Below, in pieces: positions 17,936 to 27,397 of a stretch of DNA of 64,000 bases (within the stretch, counting starts at the first letter, position 1; each line of letters begins with the position of its first letter). Position numbers and translations under genes: made by a program. Under the pieces are notes generated by a model that saw only the letters and a list, made by a program, of their open reading frames with translations, made no database searches and had not been told where the DNA came from. Origin of the DNA: Leclercia sp. AS011 (GTDB lineage Bacteria > Pseudomonadota > Gammaproteobacteria > Enterobacterales > Enterobacteriaceae); assembly GCF_037152535.1 (NCBI RefSeq), contig NZ_JBBCMA010000001.1:62001-126000 (forward strand), given 5' to 3'.

Positions 17936-19054
17936 ATGCATAACCAGGCTCCTATTCCACGTAGAAAATCGAAACGTATTTACGTCGGGAATGTGCCAAT
18001 TGGCGATGGTGCTCCCATCGCCGTTCAGTCGATGACCAACACCCGTACCACCGATGTGGCGGCGACGGTCAATCAGATCAAAGCGTTAGAACGTGTAGGC
18101 GCAGACATTGTTCGCGTTTCCGTGCCGACAATGGATGCGGCAGAAGCGTTCAAACTCATCAAACAGCAGGTCTCCGTTCCGCTGGTTGCCGATATTCACT
18201 TCGATTACCGTATCGCGCTGAAAGTCGCGGAGTACGGCGTCGATTGCCTGCGTATCAACCCTGGCAACATTGGCAGCGAAGAGCGTATCCGTGCGGTCGT
18301 AGATTGCGCCCGTGACAAGAACATCCCCATCCGTATCGGCGTCAACGCCGGTTCGCTGGAAAAAGATCTGCAGGAAAAGTACGGCGAACCGACCCCACAG
18401 GCGCTGCTCGAATCGGCAATGCGTCATGTGGATCACCTCGATCGTCTGAACTTCGATCAGTTCAAAGTCAGCGTGAAAGCGTCGGACGTTTTCCTTGCCG
18501 TTGAATCCTATCGTCTGCTGGCGAAACAGATCGATCAGCCGCTGCACCTCGGGATCACCGAAGCCGGCGGCGCGCGTAGCGGGGCGGTGAAATCAGCGAT
18601 TGGTCTTGGTCTGCTGCTGAACGAAGGCATCGGCGACACCCTGCGTGTCTCGCTGGCCGCCGATCCGGTGGAAGAGATCAAAGTCGGTTTCGATATCCTG
18701 AAGTCGCTGCGTATTCGTTCCCGGGGCATCAACTTTATCGCCTGTCCGACCTGTTCGCGTCAGGAGTTTGATGTTATCGGTACGGTGAATGCGCTCGAGC
18801 AGCGCCTGGAAGATATCATCACCCCGATGGACGTTTCGATTATCGGCTGCGTGGTAAACGGTCCGGGTGAGGCGCTGGTATCAACCCTGGGCGTCACCGG
18901 TGGTAACAAGAAAAGTGGTCTCTATGAAGATGGCGTCCGCAGAGATCGTCTGGATAATAACGACATGATCGATCAGCTTGAAGCCCGCATTCGCGCCAAA
19001 GCCACCATGCTGGATGAAGCGCAGCGCATCAGCGTGCACCAGGTCGAAAAATAA
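17936..19054 (+). CDS. ispG: 4-hydroxy-3-methylbut-2-enyl diphosphate synthase (flavodoxin)
   Basis: IspG carries out the penultimate step of the MEP isoprenoid pathway, converting MEcPP to HMBPP with a 4Fe-4S cluster. This 372-residue protein matches E. coli in length. Cluster ligands are seen in [10 protein letters not shown] and [10 protein letters not shown]. The N-terminal TIM barrel carries the substrate-binding segments. It lies in the rodZ-ispG-hisS run. Confidence 0.98.
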   Translation: MHNQAPIPRRKSKRIYVGNVPIGDGAPIAVQSMTNTRTTDVAATVNQIKALERVGADIVRVSVPTMDAAEAFKLIKQQVSVPLVADIHFDYRIALKVAEYGVDCLRINPGNIGSEERIRAVVDCARDKNIPIRIGVNAGSLEKDLQEKYGEPTPQALLESAMRHVDHLDRLNFDQFKVSVKASDVFLAVESYRLLAKQIDQPLHLGITEAGGARSGAVKSAIGLGLLLNEGIGDTLRVSLAADPVEEIKVGFDILKSLRIRSRGINFIACPTCSRQEFDVIGTVNALEQRLEDIITPMDVSIIGCVVNGPGEALVSTLGVTGGNKKSGLYEDGVRRDRLDNNDMIDQLEARIRAKATMLDEAQRISVHQVEK

Positions 19055-19102
19055 CGTGATGGGAAGCGGTTCGCTTCCTGTGTATGATTGAACCCTTCGG
19101 TT

Positions 19103-19124
19103 ATGAACCCCAGGGTTCATTTTT
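19103..19124 (+). terminator. Terminator-like hairpin in the hisS leader
   Basis: ATGAACC (19103-19109) pairs with GGTTCAT (19114-19120) and is followed by a T-run, 22 bases before the hisS GTG. A competing upstream TTGAACCC (19088-19095) could pair with the same GGGTTCA arm. The stem is short. It could be a weak intercistronic terminator or attenuator between ispG and hisS. Confidence 0.45.
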
Positions 19125-19145
19125 GTCTATAGAAAGAGAACAAAC

Positions 19146-20420
19146 GTGGCAAAGAACATTCAAGCCATTCGCGGCATGAACGATTATCTGCCTGCCGAGA
19201 CCGCCATCTGGCAGCGCATTGAAGGCACCCTCAAGCAGGTGCTCGGCAGCTACGGTTACAGCGAAATCCGTTTGCCGATTGTAGAGCAGACCCCGTTATT
19301 CAAACGCGCCATCGGTGAAGTTACCGACGTGGTTGAAAAAGAGATGTACACCTTTGAGGATCGTAACGGCGACAGCCTGACCTTACGTCCGGAAGGTACG
19401 GCGGGATGTGTACGCGCCGGCATCGAGCATGGTCTCCTGTACAATCAGGAGCAGCGCCTGTGGTATATCGGCCCAATGTTCCGTCACGAACGCCCACAGA
19501 AAGGCCGTTACCGCCAGTTTAACCAGCTGGGTGTCGAAGCCTTTGGTCTGCAGGGCCCGGATATCGACGCCGAGCTGATTATGCTCACCGCCCGCTGGTG
19601 GCGTGCGCTGGGTATCGCTGATCACGTGTCCCTGGAGCTGAACTCCATCGGTTCTCTTGACGCGCGGGCAAACTACCGCGATGCGCTGGTGGCCTTCCTC
19701 GAGCAGCATAAAGAGAAGCTGGACGAAGACTGCAAGCGTCGTATGTACAGCAACCCGCTGCGCGTGCTGGATTCCAAGAACCCGGACGTGCAGGCCCTGC
19801 TGAACGATGCGCCTGCCCTGGGCGATTATCTGGACGACGATTCCCGCGAGCACTTTGCCGGTCTGTGCAAACTGCTGGAAGCGGCGGGTATTGCTTACAC
19901 CGTCAACCAGCGCCTGGTACGTGGTCTGGACTACTACAACCGCACCGTGTTTGAGTGGGTGACCACCAGCCTCGGTTCCCAGGGAACGGTCTGTGCGGGC
20001 GGTCGTTATGACGGTCTGGTAGAGCAGTTAGGCGGTCGTCCTGCCCCTGCGGTCGGTTTCGCCATGGGCCTTGAGCGACTTGTTTTGTTAGTTCAGGCAG
20101 TTAATCCGGAATTTAAAGCCGATCCTGTTGTCGATATATACCTGGTGGCCTCAGGCGCGGAAACGCAGTCTGCGGCAATGCAGCTTGCCGAACGCGTGCG
20201 CGATGCACTGCCAGCGGCTAAGCTGATGACCAACCACGGCGGCGGCAACTTCAAGAAACAGTTCGCCCGTGCCGACAAGTGGGGCGCGCGAATCGCACTG
20301 GTACTCGGCGAGTCAGAAGTGGCTAACGGCGACGTAGTAGTGAAAGATCTGCGCTCTGGTGAGCAAACAACGGTAACGCAGGAAGGCGTTGCGGCGCACT
20401 TGCGCACTCTACTGGGCTAA
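19146..20420 (+). CDS. hisS: Histidyl-tRNA synthetase
   Basis: A class II aminoacyl-tRNA synthetase of 424 residues, equal to E. coli. The start codon is GTG at 19146 ([15 protein letters not shown] follows), as in E. coli. Motif 2 ([15 protein letters not shown]), the His-binding loop ([14 protein letters not shown]), CAGGRYDGL and motif 3 (GFAMGLERL) are all visible, with a C-terminal anticodon-binding domain. yfgM follows after 13 bases. Confidence 0.98.
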   Translation: MAKNIQAIRGMNDYLPAETAIWQRIEGTLKQVLGSYGYSEIRLPIVEQTPLFKRAIGEVTDVVEKEMYTFEDRNGDSLTLRPEGTAGCVRAGIEHGLLYNQEQRLWYIGPMFRHERPQKGRYRQFNQLGVEAFGLQGPDIDAELIMLTARWWRALGIADHVSLELNSIGSLDARANYRDALVAFLEQHKEKLDEDCKRRMYSNPLRVLDSKNPDVQALLNDAPALGDYLDDDSREHFAGLCKLLEAAGIAYTVNQRLVRGLDYYNRTVFEWVTTSLGSQGTVCAGGRYDGLVEQLGGRPAPAVGFAMGLERLVLLVQAVNPEFKADPVVDIYLVASGAETQSAAMQLAERVRDALPAAKLMTNHGGGNFKKQFARADKWGARIALVLGESEVANGDVVVKDLRSGEQTTVTQEGVAAHLRTLLG

Positions 20421-20433
20421 GGAGAAGGACTGC

Positions 20434-21054
20434 GTGGAAATGTACGAGAACGAAAACGACCAGGTTGATGCGATTAAACGCTTCTTTGCTGAAAACGGCA
20501 AAGCGCTGGCTGTTGGGGTCATTTTAGGTGTTGGCGCCCTGGTGGGCTGGCGTTACTGGAACAGCCATCAGGTCGATTCCGCGCGTGGCTCCTCCTTACA
20601 GTATGAATATACCGTGAGCGCCATTCAGGCCGATCGGCCTGAAACTCTGGCGGCGGCCGAGAAGTTTGCCGCCGACAACAAAAACACCTATGGCGCGCTG
20701 GCGTCGCTGGAAGTGGCTCAGCAGTTCGTTGATAAAGGCGAACTGGACAAAGCGGCAGCCCAGCTGCAGCAGGGTCTGGCAGCCGCTGGCAACGATAACC
20801 TGAAAGCGCTGATCAATCTGCGTCTTGCCCGTATCCAGGTGCAGCAGAAGAAGCCCGACGAAGCGCTGAAAACCCTCGACACCGTCAAGGGTGAAGGTTT
20901 CGCCTCAATTGTGGCCGACCTGCGTGGCGAAGCACTGCTGAGCAAGGGTGACAAACAAGGCGCGCGCAGCGCATGGGAAGCGGGTGTGAAAAGCAACGCC
21001 TCGCCAGCGCTGAGTGAAATGATGCAGATGAAAATAAATAATTTGTCCGTCTGA
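20434..21054 (+). CDS. yfgM: YfgM, ancillary SecYEG translocon subunit (PpiD partner)
   Basis: This 206-residue single-pass inner-membrane protein has a short cytoplasmic N terminus (EMYENENDQVDAIKRFF), a membrane segment at about 20-40 (ALAVGVILGVGALVGW) and a periplasmic TPR-like domain. With PpiD it assists proteins leaving the translocon. The GTG start at 20434 gives exactly the E. coli length, with GGAG nine bases upstream; an earlier start would overlap hisS. It lies in the hisS-yfgM-bamB run. Confidence 0.93.
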   Translation: MEMYENENDQVDAIKRFFAENGKALAVGVILGVGALVGWRYWNSHQVDSARGSSLQYEYTVSAIQADRPETLAAAEKFAADNKNTYGALASLEVAQQFVDKGELDKAAAQLQQGLAAAGNDNLKALINLRLARIQVQQKKPDEALKTLDTVKGEGFASIVADLRGEALLSKGDKQGARSAWEAGVKSNASPALSEMMQMKINNLSV

Positions 21055-21064
21055 GAGGGACCCG

Positions 21065-22243
21065 ATGCAATTGCGTAAATTACTTCTGCCAGGACTGCTT
21101 TCCGTTACGTTATTGAGCGGCTGTTCACTGTTCAGCGGCGAAGAAGATGTTGTCACCATGTCTCCACTGCCAACGGTTGAAAACCAGTTTGCGCCGTCTA
21201 CCGCATGGAGTACCTCCGTCGGTGACGGTATTGGCGATTTCTACTCCAACCTGCATCCGGCCTATGCGGATGGCGTTGTCTATGCGGCTGACCGCAAAGG
21301 CGTCGTCAAAGCCGTTAACGCCGATGACGGCAAAGAGGTGTGGTCGATTAATCTGGCGGAAAAAAGCGGCTGGCTGTCACGTACGCCAGCCCTGCTGTCA
21401 GGTGGTGTGACCGTTGCCGGTGGCCACGTCTATATCGGCAGTGAGAAGGCCCAGGTCTATGCCCTTAACGCCAGCGACGGCTCTGTTGCCTGGCAAACCC
21501 GTGTGGCAGGCGAAACCCTCTCCCGTCCGGTTGTGAGCGACGGCATGGTGCTGGTACATACTGCCAACGGTCAGCTGCAGGCGTTGAATGAAACTGACGG
21601 TGCGGTGAAGTGGACCGTTAACCTGGATATGCCAGCGCTCTCCCTGCGCGGTGAATCGGCTCCAGCCACTGCGTTTGGTGCGGCCATTGTCGGCGGCGAT
21701 AACGGTCGCGTTAGCGCCGTCCTGATGCAGCAGGGCCAGATGATCTGGCAGCAGCGTATCTCTCAGGCAACCGGTCCGACCGAAATCGACCGTCTGAGCG
21801 ATGTGGATACGACCCCGGTTATCGTTAACGGCGTTGTCTACGCGCTGGCCTACAACGGCAACCTGACCGCGATGGATCTGCGCAGCGGCCAGGTGATGTG
21901 GAAACGCGAGCTGGGCTCGGTGAATGATTTCGTGGTAGATGGCAACCGCATCTATCTGGTCGATCAGAACGATCGCCTGCTGGCGCTGAGTACCGATGGC
22001 GGCGTGACGCTGTGGACGCAGAGCGATCTGCTGCACCGTCTGCTGACCGCACCGGCGCTGTATAACGGCAGCCTGGTAGTCGGTGATAGCGAAGGCTACA
22101 TGCACTGGATTGACCCGAGCAACGGTCGTTTTGTCGCCCAGGAGAAAGTCGACGGTTCCGGTTTCCTCACCGAGCCGGTAGTGGCTGACGGCAAACTGCT
22201 GATCCAGGCAAAAGACGGTACGCTGTACGCGATCACGCGTTAA
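21065..22243 (+). CDS. bamB: Outer-membrane assembly lipoprotein BamB
   Basis: This 392-residue lipoprotein has a signal peptide ending in the lipobox LLSGC, then an eight-bladed PQQ-type beta-propeller with repeated ALNASDG / AVNADDG / ALSTDGG-like blade motifs. BamB is part of the BAM complex that inserts beta-barrel proteins into the outer membrane and binds BamA. It is followed by a clear terminator and then der. Confidence 0.98.
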   Translation: MQLRKLLLPGLLSVTLLSGCSLFSGEEDVVTMSPLPTVENQFAPSTAWSTSVGDGIGDFYSNLHPAYADGVVYAADRKGVVKAVNADDGKEVWSINLAEKSGWLSRTPALLSGGVTVAGGHVYIGSEKAQVYALNASDGSVAWQTRVAGETLSRPVVSDGMVLVHTANGQLQALNETDGAVKWTVNLDMPALSLRGESAPATAFGAAIVGGDNGRVSAVLMQQGQMIWQQRISQATGPTEIDRLSDVDTTPVIVNGVVYALAYNGNLTAMDLRSGQVMWKRELGSVNDFVVDGNRIYLVDQNDRLLALSTDGGVTLWTQSDLLHRLLTAPALYNGSLVVGDSEGYMHWIDPSNGRFVAQEKVDGSGFLTEPVVADGKLLIQAKDGTLYAITR

Positions 22244-22267
22244 TTACCGCGGTTGTAGTATACTCAA

Positions 22268-22303
22268 CGGCTCCTGTTGCTTCAGGGGCCGTTTTGATTT
22301 TTT
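22268..22303 (+). terminator. Rho-independent terminator after bamB
   Basis: CGGCTCCTG (22268-22276) pairs with CAGGGGCCG (22283-22291, one G-U pair) and is followed by TTTTGATTTTTT. Confidence 0.88.
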
Positions 22304-22353
22304 AAAAAACGCCGCAAACGCGACGTGATATTGAATTTTATGAGGCTTTAAAC

Positions 22354-23826
22354 ATGGTACCTGTGGTCGCGCTTGTCGGGCGCCCGAACGTTGGAAAATC
22401 CACTCTTTTTAACCGTTTAACACGCACCCGTGATGCGCTGGTTGCGGATTTCCCGGGGCTCACGCGTGACCGTAAGTACGGTCGTGCCGAAGTGGAAGGT
22501 CGTGAGTTTATCTGTATCGATACCGGTGGTATCGACGGGACAGAAGACGGCGTTGAAACCCGCATGGCGGAACAATCCCTGCTGGCGATTGAAGAGGCGG
22601 ATATCGTGCTGTTTATGGTGGATGCGCGCGCGGGCCTGATGCCTGCCGACGTTGCCATCGCTAAGCATCTGCGCTCTCGTGAAAAATCCACCTTCCTGGT
22701 AGCAAACAAAACCGACGGTATCGATCCCGATCAGGCGATGGCCGATTTCTGGTCGTTAGGCCTGGGCGACATCTACCCGATCGCTGCCTCCCACGGTCGT
22801 GGCGTTACCAGCCTGCTGGAAACCGCGCTGCTGCCGTATGTTGACGAGATCAACCCGCCGGAAGAGGTGGATGAAGACGCCGAATACTGGGCGCAGTTCG
22901 AAGAAGGTGAAGAGGGCGAAGAGGAGCCGGAAGACGACTTCAACCCGCAGGATCTGCCGATCAAACTGGCCATCGTCGGTCGTCCAAACGTAGGTAAGTC
23001 AACGCTTACTAACCGTATCCTCGGTGAAGACCGCGTAGTCGTGTATGACATGCCGGGCACCACCCGCGACAGCATCTACATCCCGATGGAGCGTGACGAG
23101 CGTGAATACGTTCTGATCGACACCGCGGGCGTGCGTAAGCGCGGGAAAATCACCGATGTGGTGGAAAAATTCTCGGTAATCAAAACCCTGCAGGCAATTG
23201 AAGACGCCAACGTGGTGATGCTGGTTATCGATGCCCGTGAAGGCATCTCCGATCAGGATCTCTCTCTGCTGGGCTTTATCCTCAACAGCGGACGCTCGCT
23301 GGTTATCGTGGTCAACAAGTGGGACGGCCTGAGCAACGAAGTGCGTGAGCAGGTCAAAGAGATGCTGGACTTCCGTCTGGGCTTTATCGACTTTGCCCGC
23401 GTCCACTTTATCTCTGCCCTGCACGGCAGCGGCGTGGGTAACCTGTTTGAGTCCGTACGCGAAGCCTACGACTGTTCAACGCGTCGTGTCGGTACCGCGA
23501 TGCTGACCCGTATCATGACCATGGCGGCAGAAGACCATCAGCCACCGTTGGTGCGTGGTCGTCGCGTGAAGCTGAAATATGCCCACGCCGGCGGTTATAA
23601 CCCGCCTATCGTGGTGATCCACGGTAACCAGGTGAAGGATCTGCCGGATTCTTACAAACGCTATCTGATGAACTACTTCCGTAAATCGCTGGAAGTCATG
23701 GGCACACCGATCCGTATCCAGTTTAAGGAAGGGGATAACCCGTTTGCTAACAAACGTAACACCCTGACGCCGAACCAGATGCGTAAGCGTAAGCGTTTGA
23801 TTAAACACATCAAGAAAAGCAAATAA
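22354..23826 (+). CDS. der: Ribosome biogenesis GTPase Der (EngA)
   Basis: This 490-residue protein has two tandem GTPase domains, each with the P-loop GRPNVGKST (near residues 8 and 208) and NKxD motifs (NKTD, NKWD). An acidic linker of Glu/Asp repeats (about 168-197) joins them, and a C-terminal KH-like domain ends in a basic tail ([14 protein letters not shown]). Der is essential for 50S subunit maturation. The length equals E. coli. It has its own terminator downstream. Confidence 0.98.
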   Translation: MVPVVALVGRPNVGKSTLFNRLTRTRDALVADFPGLTRDRKYGRAEVEGREFICIDTGGIDGTEDGVETRMAEQSLLAIEEADIVLFMVDARAGLMPADVAIAKHLRSREKSTFLVANKTDGIDPDQAMADFWSLGLGDIYPIAASHGRGVTSLLETALLPYVDEINPPEEVDEDAEYWAQFEEGEEGEEEPEDDFNPQDLPIKLAIVGRPNVGKSTLTNRILGEDRVVVYDMPGTTRDSIYIPMERDEREYVLIDTAGVRKRGKITDVVEKFSVIKTLQAIEDANVVMLVIDAREGISDQDLSLLGFILNSGRSLVIVVNKWDGLSNEVREQVKEMLDFRLGFIDFARVHFISALHGSGVGNLFESVREAYDCSTRRVGTAMLTRIMTMAAEDHQPPLVRGRRVKLKYAHAGGYNPPIVVIHGNQVKDLPDSYKRYLMNYFRKSLEVMGTPIRIQFKEGDNPFANKRNTLTPNQMRKRKRLIKHIKKSK

Positions 23827-23846
23827 TCCTTGCTGCTCTGCTGAAC

Positions 23847-23872
23847 AACCCGCGCCTGGCGCGGGTTTTTTA
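23847..23872 (+). terminator. Rho-independent terminator after der
   Basis: AACCCGCGC (23847-23855) and GCGCGGGTT (23859-23867) form a perfect stem followed by a T-run. Confidence 0.92.
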
Positions 23873-23899
23873 TGCCTGACAGGCACGAATAATTATTGA

Positions 23900-23939
23900 T
23901 GTGATGTCAATCACTATTCATGTTTATCCAACATAAAAT
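23900..23939 (+). promoter_or_regulatory. Candidate CRP site and -10 box upstream of the POT transporter
   Basis: TGTGA-N6-TCACT (23900-23915) matches the CRP consensus at 9 of 10 key bases. A TAAAAT (23934-23939) lies where the -10 of a class II CRP promoter would be. The transporter starts 187 bases further on. The match is good but the leader is long. Confidence 0.45.
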
Positions 23940-24125
23940 CTAAGAAATAAGACGATTGTCGAACTTTCATCTTTTGATCGGGCAGTGGGGGCTGGACAAA
24001 AGTTGCCTTAGGTTATCAAATGGTTAAATAAAATTTCGCCGGATGTAAAAAAGCCACCTGAACGTTAACCGGGCGGCGGGCTTCCGGTGTTTACAAGTAC
24101 GACGACACATCATCTCGGGAGAATT

Positions 24126-25679
24126 ATGCAATCCTCTGTTAATAAAAACGAAAGCCGAACTTTCTTCGGCCATCCTTATCCGCTCGGCGCGCTGTTCTTC
24201 ACGGAGATGTGGGAGCGCTTCTCGTTTTACGGTATTCGTCCACTGCTGATCCTGTTTATGGCGGCCACCGTCTATGACGGCGGTATGGGGCTGGCGCGTG
24301 AAAATGCTTCCGCTATCGTCGGGATCTTTGCCGGGACCATGTATCTGGCCGCGTTGCCGGGCGGCTGGCTGGCAGATAACTGGCTCGGCCAGCAGAAAGC
24401 GGTCTGGTACGGTTCGATTCTGATTGCGCTCGGCCACCTGTCGATTGCGCTTTCCGCCGTGATGGGCAACAACCTGTTCTTTATCGGCCTGATGTTTATC
24501 GTGCTCGGCTCGGGTCTGTTCAAAACCTGTATCTCGGTGATGGTGGGCACGCTGTACAAGAAAGGCGATGCGCGTCGTGACGGCGGTTTCTCGCTGTTCT
24601 ATATGGGCATCAACATGGGGTCCTTTATCGCGCCGCTGATCTCCGGCTGGCTGATTAAATCCCACGGCTGGCACTGGGGCTTTGGTATCGGCGGTATCGG
24701 GATGCTGGTGGCGCTGGTCATCTTCCGCCTGTTTGCCGTGCCGTCCATGAAGCGCTACGACAGCGAAGTGGGGCTGGACTCCACCTGGAACAGCCCGGTG
24801 GTGAAGAAAAACGGCGTCGGCGGCTGGTTACTGGCGCTGGCAGCGGGTGTGGCGATTATTGTCACCCTGATTGCCCAGGGCGTGATTGTGATTAACCCCG
24901 TCGCGGTAGCCAGCGTGCTGGTGTACGTGATTGCCGCCTCGGTGGCGCTGTACTTCATCTGGCTGTTTATGTTTGCCGGTCTGAACCGCAAAGAGCGCGC
25001 CAGACTGCTGGTCTGCTTTATCCTGCTGGTCTCTGCGGCCTTCTTCTGGTCCGCGTTTGAACAAAAGCCGACCTCGTTCAACCTGTTTGCCAACGACTAC
25101 ACCAACCGCATGATCGGTGATTTTGAAATCCCGGCGGTATGGTTCCAGTCCATCAACGCCCTGTTTATTATCCTGCTGGCGCCGGTCTTTAGCTGGGCCT
25201 GGCCGAAGCTGGCGAGCAACAACATTCGTCCGAGCAGCATCACCAAGTTCGTGATCGGCATTCTGTGTGCGGCAGGGGGCTTTGGCCTGATGATGCTGGC
25301 GGCGCAGAACGTTCTCAATAACGGTGGAGCGGGCGTATCGCCGTTCTGGCTGGTGGGCAGTATCCTGATGCTGACCCTGGGTGAACTGTGCCTGAGCCCG
25401 ATTGGTCTGGCGACCATGACTCTGCTGGCCCCGGAAAGAATGCGCGGCCAGATGATGGGCCTGTGGTTCTGCGCCAGTGCGCTGGGCAACCTGGCGGCGG
25501 GGCTGATTGGCGGCCATGTTAAAGCCGATCAGCTGGATATGCTGCCGAACCTGTTTGCTCGCTGCTCCATCGCGCTGCTGATTTGTGCCGCTGTTCTGAT
25601 GGTGCTCATTGTTCCGGTGCGTCGTATGCTGGAAAATGCGCAAACGAAAAACGAGCCGAAGCCGGTAACCAACGCCTGA
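24126..25679 (+). CDS. POT/PTR-family proton-dependent oligopeptide transporter
   Basis: The start at 24126 (MQSSVNKNESRTFFGHP; GGGAG upstream) gives 517 residues with about 12-14 membrane segments. The POT proton-coupling motif ExxERFxFYG appears as EMWERFSFYG near residue 27, and the PTR signature GGWLADNWLGQQKAVWYG follows. Such transporters import di- and tripeptides. E. coli has four paralogs (DtpA-D), none at this position; this one is inserted between der and yfgJ. Which Dtp type it is closest to needs a phylogeny. It may be co-transcribed with the oxidoreductase 62 bases downstream. Confidence 0.88.
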   Translation: MQSSVNKNESRTFFGHPYPLGALFFTEMWERFSFYGIRPLLILFMAATVYDGGMGLARENASAIVGIFAGTMYLAALPGGWLADNWLGQQKAVWYGSILIALGHLSIALSAVMGNNLFFIGLMFIVLGSGLFKTCISVMVGTLYKKGDARRDGGFSLFYMGINMGSFIAPLISGWLIKSHGWHWGFGIGGIGMLVALVIFRLFAVPSMKRYDSEVGLDSTWNSPVVKKNGVGGWLLALAAGVAIIVTLIAQGVIVINPVAVASVLVYVIAASVALYFIWLFMFAGLNRKERARLLVCFILLVSAAFFWSAFEQKPTSFNLFANDYTNRMIGDFEIPAVWFQSINALFIILLAPVFSWAWPKLASNNIRPSSITKFVIGILCAAGGFGLMMLAAQNVLNNGGAGVSPFWLVGSILMLTLGELCLSPIGLATMTLLAPERMRGQMMGLWFCASALGNLAAGLIGGHVKADQLDMLPNLFARCSIALLICAAVLMVLIVPVRRMLENAQTKNEPKPVTNA

Positions 25680-25741
25680 TATCAGCCTGAGCTGGCCGGG
25701 GCGTGCGTTACGCTCCGGCCATGCCAAAACAGAGGTGATAC

Positions 25742-26776
25742 ATGCAGATTGGGTTTGTGGGGCTTGGCGCGGTGGTGGAAACCGCCTACTTACCCGCACT
25801 ACAAAATACCTTTGGCACTTCTCTCCGCTGTCTGGGGTTTGATATCCAGGCTACCAGAACGCTTGATGGCATCACTTGTTGTCCTTCGCTTGCCGATCTT
25901 CTTGCCCGTCCTCTTGATACGCTGTTTATCACCACCGCATCGCTGCAGCACCTTGAGGTGCTTGAGCAGGCGCTGTCATCCTCCATTCCGCGCATTGTGG
26001 TTGAAAAACCGATTGTCGCTACGCTCACCCAAATCGCCCGGCTGAAAACGCTGCTGGCAGGGCCAGAGGCGGCCGCGCGGGTGCTGGCGCTCGATCACTG
26101 GATGGCGCGCCTTAATCTGGTGCAACTGGGGTTGGTCGACGCCTTTTCGGATATCCTCCGCATCGAGGGCTTTTTGCAGGAGCCGAGCGGGTTCAACGCG
26201 GCGGGAGAGCCCATTGCGCTCAACTTTGCCACCGGGGAGCCCGACACCCGAACGCTGCGTCATCCTGACGGGGTGATCCTGGATATCGGCACGCACGTGC
26301 TGGCGATGATGCGCGAAACCGTGCGCTATCTGGGAGGAAGTGGCAATATTGCCCTGCAGGTAGTGACGGCCAGAGACCGTCTGGGACGCGATATTGCGAA
26401 AGGCGATCTGACCACCGCGGAAGGCGAGGCGCATCTGCAGGGGCAGATCGGCGGCGTGCCGGTGGATATCTGGCTAAACAAATATGCCGGGCCCGCCGGA
26501 GGGCAAAAAGGGCTGCGGCTGCATCTGCGGGACGGGCGGGTGATCAGCCACGACCGGCGCGGGGCGGAGGATGTGCTCGAGCTGATCGAGGACGATAAGG
26601 TTCAGGCCTGGCGTTTTGGCGGCACGATCTACGCGCGCTGTCTGGCGGAGCATATCCTGGGGCAGCAGAGCCTGTTTGTACGCGATCCGCACGAGGTGAG
26701 CCGCACAACGCAGCGCAGGCTGGAAGAGGTGGAAATCCTGCTGACATTACAGCAACAGCTGCGTGGCCCCCACTGA
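25742..26776 (+). CDS. Gfo/Idh/MocA-family oxidoreductase, substrate unknown
   Basis: This 344-residue protein has an N-terminal Rossmann fold (IGFVGLGAVVE) and the family EKP motif (VVEKPI, about residue 85) that contacts the nicotinamide. A C-terminal alpha/beta domain has an Asp-x3-His pair (DIGTHVLAMM), the usual catalytic place. Family members reduce or oxidise sugars, inositols or bile-pigment-like compounds with NAD(P). Nothing here identifies the substrate. GAGG lies nine bases before the ATG. It is absent from this place in E. coli. Confidence 0.78.
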   Translation: MQIGFVGLGAVVETAYLPALQNTFGTSLRCLGFDIQATRTLDGITCCPSLADLLARPLDTLFITTASLQHLEVLEQALSSSIPRIVVEKPIVATLTQIARLKTLLAGPEAAARVLALDHWMARLNLVQLGLVDAFSDILRIEGFLQEPSGFNAAGEPIALNFATGEPDTRTLRHPDGVILDIGTHVLAMMRETVRYLGGSGNIALQVVTARDRLGRDIAKGDLTTAEGEAHLQGQIGGVPVDIWLNKYAGPAGGQKGLRLHLRDGRVISHDRRGAEDVLELIEDDKVQAWRFGGTIYARCLAEHILGQQSLFVRDPHEVSRTTQRRLEEVEILLTLQQQLRGPH

Positions 26777-26828
26777 ACGCCTCGTGTTAAGATCGGCGCA
26801 GAACTCAATGTCCTTCAAAGGAGTCAAC

Positions 26829-27050
26829 ATGTCGATTACCTGCCCGGATTGCCATGCGGAGATTGAACCGCAAAACGGCGTGGCGCACTGCGAGAATTGC
26901 AATAAAGATATCGCCCTGGAGGCGCGCTGCCCCGACTGCCATCAGCCACTGCAGGTGTTAAAAGCCTGTGGGGCAGTGGATTACTTCTGCCAGAACGGCC
27001 ACGGTTTGATCTCGAAAAAGCGCGTGGAGTTCGTCAGGGCTGACGCTTAA
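26829..27050 (+). CDS. yfgJ: YfgJ, zinc-ribbon protein
   Basis: A 73-residue protein with four CxxC-type knuckles (CPDC, CENC, CPDC and a C-terminal CGAVDYFC), typical of double zinc-ribbon proteins. AAGGAG precedes the ATG at 26829; E. coli YfgJ is of similar length. Function is unknown. The stop codon overlaps by three bases the stop of the convergent inhibitor gene. Confidence 0.9.
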   Translation: MSITCPDCHAEIEPQNGVAHCENCNKDIALEARCPDCHQPLQVLKACGAVDYFCQNGHGLISKKRVEFVRADA

Positions 27051-27397
27051 TCGCAGACGCAGCCTTCGCCTTTTTGCCAGAGCTCGACCAGCGACTCTGG
27101 CGCTTCCTGCTCGGGAACCAGCACAATGATGTCGGTGTATTGCGCCTGATTGTGCCGGGTCCAGATTATCTGGATACGAAAATAGCGCTGGTCGCCGCTG
27201 CCGGGCGATGATGGCTGGCCGGGCGGCTCTCCCCGGGGAATAGCCTGCTCCAGTATATTCACCACGCGCTGGCGCTGGGCGCTGTTAAGCGTCGAGAGCG
27301 CGATACGGCGTAACCCGCTGAGGTGGGGAATATAGGCCACCCCGCCTTCGCGCGCCAGCTCGACCACGGCGTCATCCGTCAGTTCCGGAACCTGCAT
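27047..27397 (-). CDS. Emfourin-type inhibitor of protealysin-like protease
   Basis: This 116-residue cytoplasmic protein begins directly after the stop codon of the M4 protease gene (TAA followed by ATG), with GGAG inside the protease 3' end. Size, position and content fit emfourin, the proteinaceous inhibitor encoded next to protealysin in Serratia. No signal peptide is present, matching a partner for an intracellular or non-Sec-exported protease. The call rests mainly on context plus family resemblance. Confidence 0.78.
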   Translation of the reverse strand: MQVPELTDDAVVELAREGGVAYIPHLSGLRRIALSTLNSAQRQRVVNILEQAIPRGEPPGQPSSPGSGDQRYFRIQIIWTRHNQAQYTDIIVLVPEQEAPESLVELWQKGEGCVCD

